A DNA stretch of 64,000 nucleotides from Flaveria trinervia (Eukaryota; Streptophyta; Magnoliopsida; Asterales; Asteraceae), in NCBI GenBank assembly GCA_025506515.1, contig CM046447.1, forward strand, positions 89,097,498 to 89,161,497, given 5' to 3'. Numbering within the stretch: position 1 is the stretch's first letter; the number at the start of each line of letters is the position of its first letter. This document shows, one piece after another, positions 48,726-60,196 of this stretch. Below the pieces are notes generated by a model. The model did no database searches. It saw only the letters and a program-made list of their open reading frames with translations, and was not told the DNA's origin. The translations under genes were made by a program, and so were the position numbers.

Positions 48726-49477
48726 TAACTTCATATGCCTTGCATTCTAATTTCTATGAATTAAGTTTATTATTGATATTTAAGTAATATGGTACAATAA
48801 ATTATTATATACTTAACTTTTAAAAGTTGATAATAAAAATATATAAAATTTGTTTGAGGTTTTACTTGTTAGTCTTATGTTTTACCGATCGTATTTTCCT
48901 AAATAATTTTACGTGGCTTGCGTTATAATTTTCATGTATTTAGTTTATTATTGATATGTTCATATGAAATAGTAAATTTTTATAGAACTTGTTTGAGGTT
49001 TTACTTTCAATTTCAAAGCTTAATTGATATTTAAGAATTATGCTACTTGGATGTTTTTACACATATACCCACATGTGATCTAATTTAGTGATACAGATTA
49101 ACGAATATTAGACTATATGATCAAACATAAAACAAACTGTATACATAAAAACTATCTAATTTCATAAATAAAAATAAAATTAATTACAAAGATAAACGTT
49201 GATATTAAATGCATACAGTTTGTTTTATGTTTGATCAATATATAAAACAAAAAAAGCAATAGTTGGATTTGGGCTTAACTGTTAAAAAACTATCTTCAAT
49301 TTACCGTACCCCCACCAAAATTTCCCAGTCGGTCTTCTACAAATTATTCAACCAATCGCCAACTACCAGGTACTCTTTCTGATATTAAATGCATTCTTCG
49401 TTTTCTAGGGGTGTTGATTGTTCATCAAATTAAACGCGTGTATGTGTGTTACATATGTGGCTAGTTATATATATATA
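48726..49477. other. Intergenic DNA with an inverted repeat
   Basis: Holds the hairpin at 49119-49236. TGATATTAAATGCAT occurs at both 49201 and 49380. No gene recognised. Confidence 0.35.
49119..49236. repeat. Perfect 24-bp inverted repeat with about 70-nt loop
   Basis: GATCAAACATAAAACAAACT... at 49119-49142 pairs perfectly with 49213-49236 (...AGTTTGTTTTATGTTTGATC). Partial pairing continues into the loop (GTATACAT with GCATAC). It could be the end pair of a tiny MITE or a small-RNA hairpin. Confidence 0.8.
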
Positions 49478-49927
49478 CTAGCTTTATTAAATTCGTATAT
49501 TACACGAGTTGAATAAATAAAATATTAATATAATAAATTTACTGATTATAAAATGATATTTTAAGATATGATATGATTGAAATCACGTATCAGAAATGAC
49601 TATAAATAATAAAACATTGATATTAACTTTTTAAAATATTTTAAGTTTTTCAAAAAAATAAAAATTTTATTACAAAACAAACGTATAAAAATGTTACTTT
49701 AAAAAAATTCCTTATTACAACTCCCAAATTTGTTTACTTTTTTTTACAAAATTGACTTATTAAAAATATCAATTTATTTAGAAATAACCTTACTATATAA
49801 AATTTTTTAATTTATTATATATTAAAATGTATTAAAATAATTTTATTAGTAATTAAGGTAATTATTTAATAAAAAAGAGAGACTTCTTTCAAATTTGAAG
49901 GAATTCATGGGTATTTCTTTTGAATGA
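49478..49927 (-). mobile_element. Non-autonomous Helitron
   Basis: The minus strand ends ACTCGTGTAATATACGAATT, TAATAAAGCTAG, before host T (49477), preceded by ATTTTATTTATTCAA as in the other copies. The 5' end is provisionally TCATTCAAAAGAAATACCC at 49927; the flanking base does not fit perfectly. Confidence 0.55.
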
Positions 49928-50439
49928 AATCACACGTGATTTAAAATATTTCTCAACCATCCCAGTTTTACGACCCTCACAATTTACATTTATTAAGTCT
50001 GATGATATCGCAATCGATATACTTCATCAACGTTCTCATTTTGGCTTCGGTTTCATCAAGTTTTCTTCAACAAAATGTATTTATTTTTTGTTATATTTGA
50101 TCTTTCATCGATGTCATTGTTTTTAAAGTTCTTTATGATAATACAAACTTTATTCGATTTTATTCTTAAGAAATTATGTATTTTTAACAAAAAAAGCATG
50201 TTTGTATTTTATTAAAATTATTTTATAATTTGAAATTTAACAACAGTCATCATTTAATACTATTATTAAATGTTTGACTTTTTATGCAAATGGCATGTTC
50301 AAAACTTGATATGAGAATGTGACATTTGATAAGTTAGTATGAAGCGATGGCATGTGATTAAAAAATGTTATAATAAAAAGAATAGTCAATCTAAAAAGTA
50401 TATGAAAGGGTTTTGGGCTTTAGATCATTATTTTAAAGG

Positions 50440-52270
50440 GATTAATATTTTGATTATTGTATTAAATACGTTAGTTTTTGTGTCTTATAAGTCTATTATG
50501 TCAAATATTATTTAATTGTGTCATATATTTTGTATCATTTGTTTTATGTATTCATATGTTTTACATTTTACATTTTAAATCATTTTGTTTTATTGATCAT
50601 AAGCCCAATCTTTAACACTTGAGCCCAAGTCCAACTATTGCTTTTTTGTTTAATGATGAAGTCCAAGTAACAAACCCAATTGTGTTAATAAGCCCATACT
50701 CCATGAACTCATTCGCAACCCTAATTTTGCAAACCCTAATTCGCAAACCCTAATTGTTTGACCCTTACGACAGCCTCCAAACTTTGATTTCTTGCAAGGT
50801 CCGCATAAGATCTTGTATTGTTGAATTGTTGATGAAATTGCTATTGTATCATTATGTTGATGAATCCAAATCATTGGATTTCTCACGAAGAACACACTAA
50901 CTTTTTCTTCAAGTTTTCTTCAGATCTTCAATAAGTTTAGCAATCTAACCATGAAATCTCATCAAAATCAATTTGAATCCATTAACTCTAGCTCTGATAC
51001 CAATTGTGTGTTCCTGATATGAACGGGAACAATGAACATGGATCTTAGGATTTATATTGATAATAACAAAACTTGATGATTCGATGCTAAAATAATAATA
51101 ATGATGAACACAACAAGTGTTTAATGATTGATGTTTATTGATTTGATGATAAAATCATTATCCATGAAGAATGATGATACGATGTTGTTGGTGATGGAAC
51201 TAATTCCCACACTTGATGGAGAATTATTCACCCTTTACAATGATGATATATGTTAATATTTATACTAATCTAGCATTTACAATAATTACAAAATAAACCA
51301 TAGGCTAATATTTTGTTGCTTTTGTTCTTCAAGTCTTCAACTTCAATAATATTGAAAATCTTCAATTTGTTCAAAGGTAAAATACCCAACATATTTTATA
51401 TCATTTGTTATATTATTCATCACTATGTTTTACGTGTACTTTTAAATCATCTTGTTTTATTTGTGTCATTGTTTTTACAGATTATTTATATTTGTTATCT
51501 ATCATTGTGTTTTACAATTAGAATACATAATAATAGACGTTCATCAATTTATTTATCAAAACTCTTAGTGTTGAAGATAACACAATGTGTTATTTTTGTT
51601 ATTATTTTTTATAGATTGCATAAAGTTGTTGTTATCTACTATTGAGATGACACGGTTTTAGGTCTTTTCTTACTAGAAAAGAAGGGAGTTAAATGAAAGA
51701 AATTCAAGATCGGGAACATCTGCTAGAGCTCGCAATTGGCATTTCTCACTAGGTAGAATATTACCGGGAGTGTATGTTTCAAAACTCATAGTGTTTAAGA
51801 TAATAAAATGATAATAAAAAACACAATGTATTTTGTTATTGTTTTTAATGTATTATATTAATTAGTTGTTAATTTATTATTATGTTTTACATATTAAAAA
51901 TATACAATAATGTTATTTTATCAATATACATGTGTGTGTGTATATATATATATATTAAATTAATCATTTTAGAAAAATACATACTACTAAAAAAACCAAA
52001 CAACTAATAAAAAGACACATGGAACTGCACTAAGTACACAATGATGATATGTGCTTTAAAAAGTTTTTTTTTATTTTTTTTATATAATAATACTGTACAC
52101 ATTTTAAATAAAAAAAATGCTTTTTAGGTGTAATCTTTATAAAAAAAATAATTTCGTGCCCAAAAATTATGAACACATGGGAAACATGTAACAAGGTCAA
52201 CAAAATTATTATTCTTCAAATAATACTTTTACAAACTTGTTTTTATAATTTGATGTTAATCATAAATTAA
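50440..52270. repeat. Unclassified dispersed repeat, copy B
   Basis: Collinear with 22480-24060 (see that entry). It lacks the MULE MITE but is interrupted by an LTR-retroelement piece (about 50590-51391) and by an unmatched segment at about 51640-51780 (GCTAGAGCTCGCAATTGGCA). Confidence 0.6.
50991..51391 (-). mobile_element. LTR and primer site of a truncated LTR retroelement
   Basis: Minus strand: an LTR of about 387 bp, starting TGTTGGGTATTTTACC (51391) and ending AACACACA (51005), followed by AT and the PBS TGGTATCAGAGC (51002-50991). A leader continues to about 50590. No gag-pol coding and no second LTR, so it is a truncated or TRIM-like remnant. Confidence 0.6.
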
Positions 52271-53072
52271 AAAGTTTGATTGTTAAAAACATTTCTTACA
52301 CCTTTTACCGATAAATGTATTTTCATTCAAACCTTTAGTAGATTTGAAGACCCAAAAACTAAATTTACCTTTATTCTTTCTATATTTATTAGGGACTTAT
52401 TTTATTTGTTTGAGTACTGTTATCGTCTGAAGCCCTTGTGTACAGCCCAAATATCTTTGAAACAATGACTCAATGATGGGCCCATATTCCTAGCAGTTAC
52501 CAACTTACCAGCCAATCCAAAACTTAAATTAACTTTTTGTTATCTAACTAGTTTTATTACCCACCACAATTCGATGTGAGTCAATTACGGTTAAGCTTTT
52601 CTCGTGTATTAATGAGGTAGGAGTTTAACCGTTATCAGTTCAATTAGTCAAAAATCATAAGATCAAAAACCAATGTTGGTTTCGATAATACCAGAAATAA
52701 TATTACTCACTCTAGCGTATGAAACCTCCACAATAACATAATAACTATACCTAAACTTTAACGTCACTCAGAGGCAGTTGGGTTCGTTATAGTACCTCAA
52801 CAATAACGTCACTTGCTCTAGCGTACGATACTAAAATTTTATCTAATTTTGAATACATGCATACATAAAATCTAATATAAAATTCGGATTGTGTAAAATA
52901 TTAAATATTAGAAAAAAAATCATAATTGGCTAGGTGAAAAACTTAAACATAAAAAAATTATGTGTCCAATTTTAAAATCCAAATTGTTCCTTGTAGCAAC
53001 CTCTTTAATATATGTATAATTGAATAATTATTTATTGTCACATATCTAATCTTTTTTAGTATATTTATATTA
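52271..53072. other. Intergenic DNA
   Basis: Short direct repeats (CTCTAGCGTA at about 52710 and 52816; ACGTCACT at 52762 and 52806) but no gene or recognisable element. Confidence 0.35.
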
Positions 53073-53520
53073 CTAGTTTAGTAACTTGTGTATTATATGT
53101 ATTAAATAAACATATTAAACTAATAGTTATGATTTATATTTAAATATTATAAAATAGTTTTTGTATAAAATATGATCGAAATTATTTATAATTAACTACT
53201 TTAGATGATATAATTAACAGGAATATTTTTCCAAACTTCCTTCTTTAAAAATCGTTTACTTTTAAAAAAAATTAATACTTCGAATTTAAAAAAAAATACT
53301 TTTTAAACAATTTTTTATAGTTATTCGTATTAAAAAACCTTATATTTTATAACCATTGGTTTTAATTTTTTTGTTTTTTAAATAAAAAGAAGCATTTTTT
53401 AATATATCAAAAAATCTGTTTTCAACTTATAAAAATAATTATAAATATTTTTCCAATAATCAAATATAATAAATAATAAACTAGCCAACCCGAGCTATAA
53501 TTAGATATATAGGTTTAAAC
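53073..53520 (-). mobile_element. Two Helitron-like 3' termini
   Basis: At 53073 the minus strand ends ATAATACACAAGTTACTAAACTAG before T. At 53482 another ends AGCTCGGGTTGGCTAG before T. The 5' ends were not found. The body of the second would run rightwards and is interrupted by the hAT MITE at 53521. Confidence 0.45.
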
Positions 53521-53651
53521 CAATGTTTTGAGAACCGGATCGGACATCGAACCGAACGCCTTACTGGTTTGGTGGTCGGACCGGATTTAACTATATTTTA
53601 ATTATATTTATATATGTAGTTAAATATAAGTAATTTATATATGATTTATAT

Positions 53652-53688
<37 letters not shown>

Positions 53689-53988
53689 TGTATATTAAAC
53701 ATACTAATTTATGGTTTAACACCCCGTTTTTACCCATTAAAATAAAAAAAATAAATAAAAAACCGGTCCGAACCAGTCCGGTTTCCCGGTCCGACCACCG
53801 GTTCGGGAAGAACCGGCCAGTTCGACCCCTCAAAAATGAATCAAAGCGAACCGGACCGGCCACTGGATCTGTGACACCCTACACATATCCCACATCGGTC
53901 ATGAACATGAGAGATTCCTGGTTCATAAGGAATGCTTGGCCTTTAACATCAACAACGTGTTTTGGGCGTATTGGCTGTGGATGAGAGG

Positions 53989-54058
53989 AGAACTCCACAG
54001 TTAAGCGTGCTTAGGTGGGAGCAATCCAAGGATTGGTGACCTCTCTGGGAAGTTTTCA
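53989..54058 (+). ncRNA. 5S-rRNA-like segment in the first Cassandra LTR
   Basis: AGAACTCCACAGTTAAGCGT with GCTTAGGTGGGAGCAAT, GGATTGGTGACCTC and CTGGGAAGTTTTC follows the plant 5S rRNA sequence through the Pol III internal promoter. The A box (AGTTAAGCGTGC) is intact, while the C box has GGATTGG for GGATGGG. It is not a complete 5S gene: the first ~40 nt are unlike 5S. Confidence 0.85.
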
Positions 54059-54366
54059 TCTGGACAACCAAAAGCAAATCCTTGAGCTCGTCGTGGGCAA
54101 AGCGGATAATATTGTTGATGCGAGTGGCCGGGTGTGACAGAATGGTATCAGAGCCACTCTTGTGCCGATCGGGGTGTGGGACACACCTCACCAAGAATGG
54201 TGACTTCTCGGGCTCATCGAGGACAATGAGTCCAAACAGGGGGTGCTTGTGACACCCTACACATATCCCACATCGGCCGTGGACAGGAGAGATTCCTGGT
54301 TCATAAGGAATGTCTGGCCTTTGACATCAACAACGTGTTTTGGGCGTATTGACTGTGGATAAGAAG

Positions 54367-54436
54367 AGAACTCCATAATAAGCGTGCTTAGGTGGGAGCA
54401 ATCCAGGGATGGGTGACCTCCCTGGGAAGTTTTCAT
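54367..54436 (+). ncRNA. 5S-rRNA-like segment in the second Cassandra LTR
   Basis: The same segment as in the first LTR, but here the A box is damaged (CCATAATAAGCGTGC, one base lost) while the C box GGATGGGTGACCTC is intact (54407-54420). Confidence 0.85.
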
Positions 54437-54584
54437 CTGGGCAACCAAAAGCAAATCCGTGAGCTCCTCGTGGGCAAAATAAACAATATTGTTGATGCGA
54501 GGGGCCGAGAGTGACAGGATCGAACCCCGGTCGAACCGGTCGGATCGGCCGGTCCGATCTGGTCGCGAAAACAGTGGTTTAAAC

Positions 54585-54859
54585 AGAGACCAGACTTGAG
54601 CAAGCTGTCTTTAGTCAAACATCTAAATAAGAAAACCAATGTTGACGGACCTAATACCTCTTGTCCTCTATTCCACTCTTTTCTATCATTTTGTGTTCTC
54701 CATCTTCATTCATCATCAAACTAATCTAATTTCTAGAGTGCTGACGTGATGTATACGAAATCTTCTTCTTGCCAGATTGTCATCATCTTAGTTGCTTTCA
54801 AAGAAATTGTTGATTAGTAAAGTTTACATATTACCATATTAGTTAATCAATAAACAATA

Positions 54860-54947
<88 letters not shown>

Positions 54948-57172
54948 TGCTGTATCTTAAAGATTTTTCAAAGTGACAGATATATCTGTTAATACTCCCA
55001 TATTTGACTTACTTTTTATGTTTATTAAAGTAGTTAGCTGCTTCTGTACACTTATAAGAACTCTATTAACGTATTAAAAAAATGTAACAACTTACGTCAT
55101 AATGTATAAGAAATAGTCTCGTTGAAAATCTATTATGAGGAAGAGTTGGTTAACTTCATTATCAAAATTTCTTTTATGAACAATGCTTTCTTTTAAAGGG
55201 TATAATCAATCAGTTAATCATACACTCATGCCTTTATAAATTTCACTGAATGAAATTATACAATTTTAAATCTATATATGTTCTTTGTAGTTGAAAAACT
55301 TAAGACCTTTAAATTGTTCAATATACCACCATCAATATAAATATTTTTTTGCTTGTGTTAGCGAAATTTTGAGTTCACCTAATACATAAAACCAAACAAT
55401 CTTTTATAATAAAAATCAAAATAATTTATTTTTTTCTACCTTTTAATTGTTTCACACCATCATCAATAAAAAATAGTATCACTGGTTTTGTTTTCTTTCT
55501 ACTGCCATAATATTTCCATACAGGTATCATATGTTAAGTCTTTTAAACACTTCATGCAATGAACATGCATGAATTTTCAGTCTGTATGTAATCACAAAGT
55601 GTTCAGCATATGCTTTAGGTGTACGCAATGGATTCTATATATAAGAGGTAATTAACACAGTAAATTTAAGAAGCTAATTTACCACCTAGCTATTTGACAA
55701 GTCAATTTTTTAACCATTCTGGAGGTGCAGATAGATACTGACATGTTCCCTGAAGTTGATAGCACCTGAAATTAAGTATGCATGGGTCATCTATTTTTGC
55801 CATTTTTTGGGTATCCATCTTTACTGATGGTTGCATACATACAATCAACGAGGTACAAGAGATACCGAGGAAAAGTGGTTGGTCTCGAAAATACTAAACT
55901 TGCAGATGCTGCTAGGTTCACTAAGGGTGTGTGTTATGACGAGTTTTCACTGTCACTTGGGAGCGGGTCAGCATTTTTTTCTACGGGTCTGGACTAGGTT
56001 GAGTCGGGTCTAGTCATACAATAAAATTCAAGAATTATAAATTAAGTAACAAAATATGATTTCGTTAGAGAATGATAAAAGAAATTACATTTTTTAACTT
56101 TTTGTATACAAGTTTCCAGATTTTGAAACAACGGGTTAACGAAAATAATAGAATACATAAAAAGAAAAAAATTGAAAAGCCATATGCAGCACTTAAATCT
56201 TAATTAGGAATGGAAAACTCTCGTATGTAATTAATTAAACAAATATGACGCGACCTGTATTTTTGATAGCAGTAATCGATTTGTTAAACGTAATTTGTTT
56301 AGGTTTCATAAATTAATTTGTGGTAACTTAATTTTAGGTATAATTTTAAAGGTACCTAGTGAATATGGTAATAGGCTGATGTGAAATGAAGTGGGGCTTC
56401 TAATTATATATAATGAGTTTAGTAGATTTAGTAGAATAAAAACCAAACCAGTATAGAGTTCGCGCTTATTACTTATAACAAAAGCGGGTTTTGAATTTAA
56501 GTTTTAGTGGGTTAAAGATTTAAAAAAAGAACATGTATGTTCAAGGGTGTAAAATGCAAACATAGTGGTTGACATTCAAAAAAACACTAGGCTGTGGCCA
56601 TGTGTGTTTACGAGCCATCCCGTGGTCTTGGTGGCAACGTGGTCACTCGTGACACACACGATGGCCTCGGTTGACCACGAGCATGGTTAGTTCGTGTGGC
56701 TGTGACCATGTGTGTTGAACATTAAAAACTTTAAGCCACATTCTTAATTTACCAAAAATCAGATTGCTAATCTTCATCATCTTCAACGAATGAGGTAGCA
56801 CCGTTTTTCATGCACGGAGTTGTTTAAATGGTTGTGGACGTCATTCCCGATTATGCAAAAAGTTTAAATACAAGAATGGGAGCAACTCGTGAAACTGTAA
56901 ATCGAGATCATGAAACTGTTGGGTTAATCTTGATTGGGTCAAGTCGGGTTGGGTATAGTATTCGAGTCATGTTTTGTTTAGAGTATGCAACAAGTTTTTA
57001 AGTTGAATTGGTTTTAATAATTAACAAGTAGTTGGCATGTATTAGGGATAGTGGAGTAGTGGTATTTGTTTTTAGGAGTGCATGTTTATTTTTTATATAA
57101 TGTAAGTTTTCAAGTATGAATAAATGTAAAGAGTTTAGTATGATTTTGGACATGAAACCAACATAGGCTACC
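54585..57172. other. Intergenic DNA
   Basis: Includes the (TA)n tract at 54866-54947. A fragment around 55830-55940 (YKRYRGKVVGLENTKLADAA in one frame) looks gene-like but I recognise no family. The 56590-56720 patch is GC-rich with GCTGTGGCCATGTGTGTT/GCTGTGACCATGTGTGTT as a direct repeat. No gene called. Confidence 0.35.
54866..54947. repeat. Compound (TA)n microsatellite
   Basis: TA runs interrupted by AATATA/ATTATA, very similar in design to 38569-38673. Confidence 0.95.
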
Positions 57173-57374
57173 CACGATCGTTTGGTTGAAAACTACTTTA
57201 TAGAGGACCCTTTGTATAATGAGGGAACACCTAGAAGAATGTTTAGAATGAGCAGATGGTTATCCATACTGATTGCTTAGGATTTGAAACAACATATGTA
57301 TATTTCACACATAGATGGGATGCTAGAGGGAAAAAAAGTTTTAGTCATCTACAAAAGTGTACAGCCGCACTTCG
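57173..57374 (+). pseudogene. PIF/Harbinger transposase N-terminal fragment
   Basis: One frame reads HDRLVENYFIEDPLYNEGTP, RRMFRMSRWLSILIA, stop, DLKQHMYISHIDGMLEGKK. This matches the ordered N-terminal pattern of plant Harbinger transposases (H-R---DYF--NP-Y----FRRRFRMSR). It breaks off before the catalytic domain and contains a stop. Element ends could not be fixed. Following sequence to 57650 (ACTGAGAGTGAAATATGTGA, AACACCC) may be its 3' end. Confidence 0.5.
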
Positions 57375-57710
57375 TTTATTTTCTACTTCTTAATGGATTT
57401 CAATTAATTATTAATGAAAATGTTTATTTATTTTATTACATAATTGTTTAAATATTTTATTATTAGTTTTTGTTTGAAAAAAGAAAAAAAGTTAAAGTCG
57501 ATGGAATGTGGAGTATGTGTAAACTATTTACAGGTAAAATGGGTGAAATGTAGAGAGTGATGCTGTGTTGATGTGTCACTGAGAGTGAAATATGTGATGT
57601 GAAATCCATTTTACATGGTCTTACTCTCACCTTTGCTCCATATTAACACCCTCTTTACTAGCTTATAGGGTGTTATGATCTCACTTACTCATCATTTTAT
57701 TTTTATTTTT

Positions 57711-59045
57711 TAAACTGAATTTCAATTTTGCTTCATGTGTTTTGATTAAAATAATGTTTTTCATCCAAAATTTTAAAAATCTTAATTTTATTTTTTGTGT
57801 ATTGCAATTTGTTTGGTTTTAATTCCAATGTACTAACTCCATTAAAAAATCTGTTAATTAGAAAGACACTTTTGTCTTTTTACTAATATGGACTACATAT
57901 TCAATATATTAACATACTATATAGTTAGGAGACTATTTATGTAACTTACTTAATAAAAAACTCTCTATCTCAAATCTACTACTGCCTTGCCACCGAACCT
58001 TCGCCACACCACCACTACCTCGCCACCGAACCTCCGCCACACCACCACTACCTCGCCACTGAACCTCTGCCACACCACCACTACCGTCGCCACCATACCT
58101 CCGCCACACCATCGCTATCGCCACTGCACCTCATCATATCTTATAAAATGACTAGTTTCAAAAAGGGATGGTTGTTTTCAAATCTGATAAAATGGTAAAG
58201 GATTCAATCGAAGGTGCTTTTAGGGATACAATGGTGGTGAAAGAACGAAGGTCGCTTATGAATAGATCAAATGTGTTTTCAGATTGATAAAATCTTTAAT
58301 TTTAGATCTGGTTAGGCTATGATGGTGATGAAATATCGAAGCTGGATTAGGATTCAATCGAAGCTTTTTATGGGGGTTTTTGGTCACAGGTAGAAAGGTA
58401 GCGATGGTAATTTGCTGGTGGTGATGGAGGTGGCCTTGGGGGCATTGGTCTTGGTTGCGATTTTATGATTTTGGGTTTCAAGGTTTAATTTCGGTGGGAA
58501 CGGGGTGACATGGTGGCGGTGGTGTTGTATTGGCAGTGGTGTTGTATTGGCAGTGGTGGTAGTGGTGAGTGGCGGTGGTGTTTGGGGCGTTGTGGTGGTG
58601 GTGATTGGGGCGTGGTGTTATGGTAGTAGTGGTGGTGGGATGCTAACGTTGTGGTGGTGGTAGTGTTAGTGCTGGAGTCGCGGTAGTGGCGGCGACGGTG
58701 GTGGTGCTGGTGTTGTGGCAGTGGCTATGCCGGAGGGAGGGTTGTGGCCGGAAGGGAAGGTTGTGGTGGGGCGGTCAGGTGGATAACGTTGTGGTGGAAG
58801 AAGGTGGGGTTGAGTTTGAAAATTAATGTACAAATTAGTCCTTCTAAGAAATTTACACAAATAGTCCACATCAGTAAAAAGACGAAAAGTCCTTTTAATT
58901 AACTGAATTTTTAACAGAGTTAGTGCCATGGAGTTAAACCGAGATAAATTGCAAACTAAAAGGAGTAAAATCAAGATTTTTAAACTTTTGGATGAAAATT
59001 TTTATTTTGACCAAACCACAGGGAGGAAAAGTGAAGTTTACTTTA
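57711..59045. mobile_element. MULE-like element with about 190-bp terminal inverted repeats
   Basis: 57711-57900 and 58855-59045 are inverted copies. Matching landmarks are TTTTCATCCAAAATTTTAAA versus (inward) TTTTCATCCAAAAGTTTAAA, then CTAACTCCATTAAAAAAT versus CTAACTCTGTTAAAAATT, then TTGTCTTTTTACTAATATGG versus TCGTCTTTTTACTGATGTGG. The interior holds a 33-bp tandem array and GGTGG-rich sequence. No transposase. The target duplication is unclear. Confidence 0.7.
57986..58118. repeat. 33-bp tandem repeat, four copies
   Basis: The unit begins CTCGCCACCGAACCTCCGCC and ends ACACCACCACTAC. Copies start at 57986, 58019, 58052 and about 58085, with a few substitutions and one indel. Because the unit is a multiple of three it gives an 11-residue repeat on the minus strand, but no gene structure is attached. 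Confidence 0.9.
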
Positions 59046-59052
59046 GTTTTTA

Positions 59053-60196
59053 GAGTGAATTACTATTTTAGTCCCTATGGTTTGAAGAAACTAACGGTTT
59101 CAATCCAATTGTTTATTTATTACACTAATTGTTAGGGTTTGTTTTAATTTTAATCCACGTCATTAATTTTGTTAAATTTTTATGTTATGTTAATATGAAA
59201 TGACAAGCGTACCCTTGTGATTAATAGAAACAAAATTAATTTACTAAAACAAATAAAACCCCACCCACCCCATCCTACCCTTATCTGCTCTCTTTCCATT
59301 CTGTTCTCTCTCCTCACCCTAGACTCACCCCAACCCTAATCCACCGCCAACACTACCATCTCACACCAAAAGCACAACCACCGCCACTACCGTCGCAAAC
59401 CAGAACCACCATCGTATGCTAGAACCACCACCGTCGTACACTAGAACCACCACCATCTACACAAAACTATTGAACCATTATCACTCACCACTAACACAAT
59501 CGCCACTACATCCTACAACTTGTAGATTTTTATAGATTTGCTAAAATCAAAAAGAGATAGGGACATGAAGATGAACCGTGATGGTGAGATAGGGTGGTGG
59601 TCGCTGTCGGTTTTTTTCAAGCTTTGACCGCCGACCATCACCACACAAGAACCACTCGTCGCATCACTACACCACTATTGTGAAACCTTTGTCGCCAGCC
59701 ACCGTCGATTTAGCTTAGCATTCTTTAACTTTGGGGGGTTCTTCGATTAGATTGAGGAGATAGTTGATTGAGGTGGTTCACAGAGGTTCTTCAAATCTTC
59801 AACTAGATTAATGATGGGAGTTAGGTGATGATGGTGATTCTTGATTAAACATATTCATCACCAAAATCACTATTAATTTTTGCTAGATTCTTGATGGTGG
59901 CGGTGGAAGCATGGTAACATGATGAGGGGAATCCGTTGTTAGTGGGTGGTGGTGGTGATGAAGATCGAAACACCAACAGAAAAGATGTGTTAGAGTTGGA
60001 TGATGATGGTGATGATAGCATGATGACGGGGGAGGGTTGGATGATGATGTTATTTTTTTATTTTCATTTATTAAGGTAGTATAGTCAAATCACATTAATT
60101 TAACATAATTATACTAACAAAATTAGTGGTGTGGACTAAAATTGAAACACTCCGTAATTTTAGTCAAATCATAGGAACTAAAACAATAATTTACTC
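59053..60196. mobile_element. MULE-like element with long TIRs, abutting the previous one
   Basis: Left end GAGTGAATTACTATTTTAGT; right end read inward GAGTAAATTATTGTTTTAGT. Both continue into (C)CTATGGTTTGA/CCTATGATTTGA and, further in, a shared (GG)ACTAAAATTGAAAC / GTTTCAATCC region. Flanking 9-mers TAGTTTTTA and GATTTTTTA agree at 7 of 9. The interior again has CCACC/GGTGG words (59340-60050). No transposase recognised. Confidence 0.65.

Larger units (their letters stand above)
53870..54516 (+). mobile_element. Cassandra-type TRIM retrotransposon, complete (647 bp)
   Basis: Two LTRs (53870-54139, 270 bp; 54248-54516, 269 bp), each TGTGACACCC...TGACA, enclose about 108 bp with the primer site TGGTATCAGAGC (54143-54154) and a short purine-rich tract before the second LTR. 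A perfect 5-bp duplication GGATC flanks it (53865-53869, 54517-54521). Each LTR carries a 5S-rRNA-like segment, the hallmark of Cassandra. No coding capacity, so movement must depend on proteins of other elements. The LTRs differ at roughly one position in ten, so the insertion is old. Confidence 0.9.
53521..54576. mobile_element. hAT MITE containing a nested Cassandra TRIM
   Basis: Terminal inverted repeats CAATGTTTTGAGAACCGG and, read inward from the right, CACTGTTTTCGCGACCAG. Flanked by a perfect 8-bp duplication GTTTAAAC (53513-53520 and 54577-54584). The MITE itself is rich in CCGG/GGTTCGA words and resembles 19817-20085. Subtracting the nested element leaves about 404 bp. It also contains a (TA)n tract (53643-53690). 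Confidence 0.85.

Noticed and set aside
53989..54058. A genuine 5S rRNA gene
   Set aside because: Only the central and 3' promoter-bearing part matches 5S, it occurs in both LTRs, and the flanks are LTR sequence; it is the Cassandra signature.
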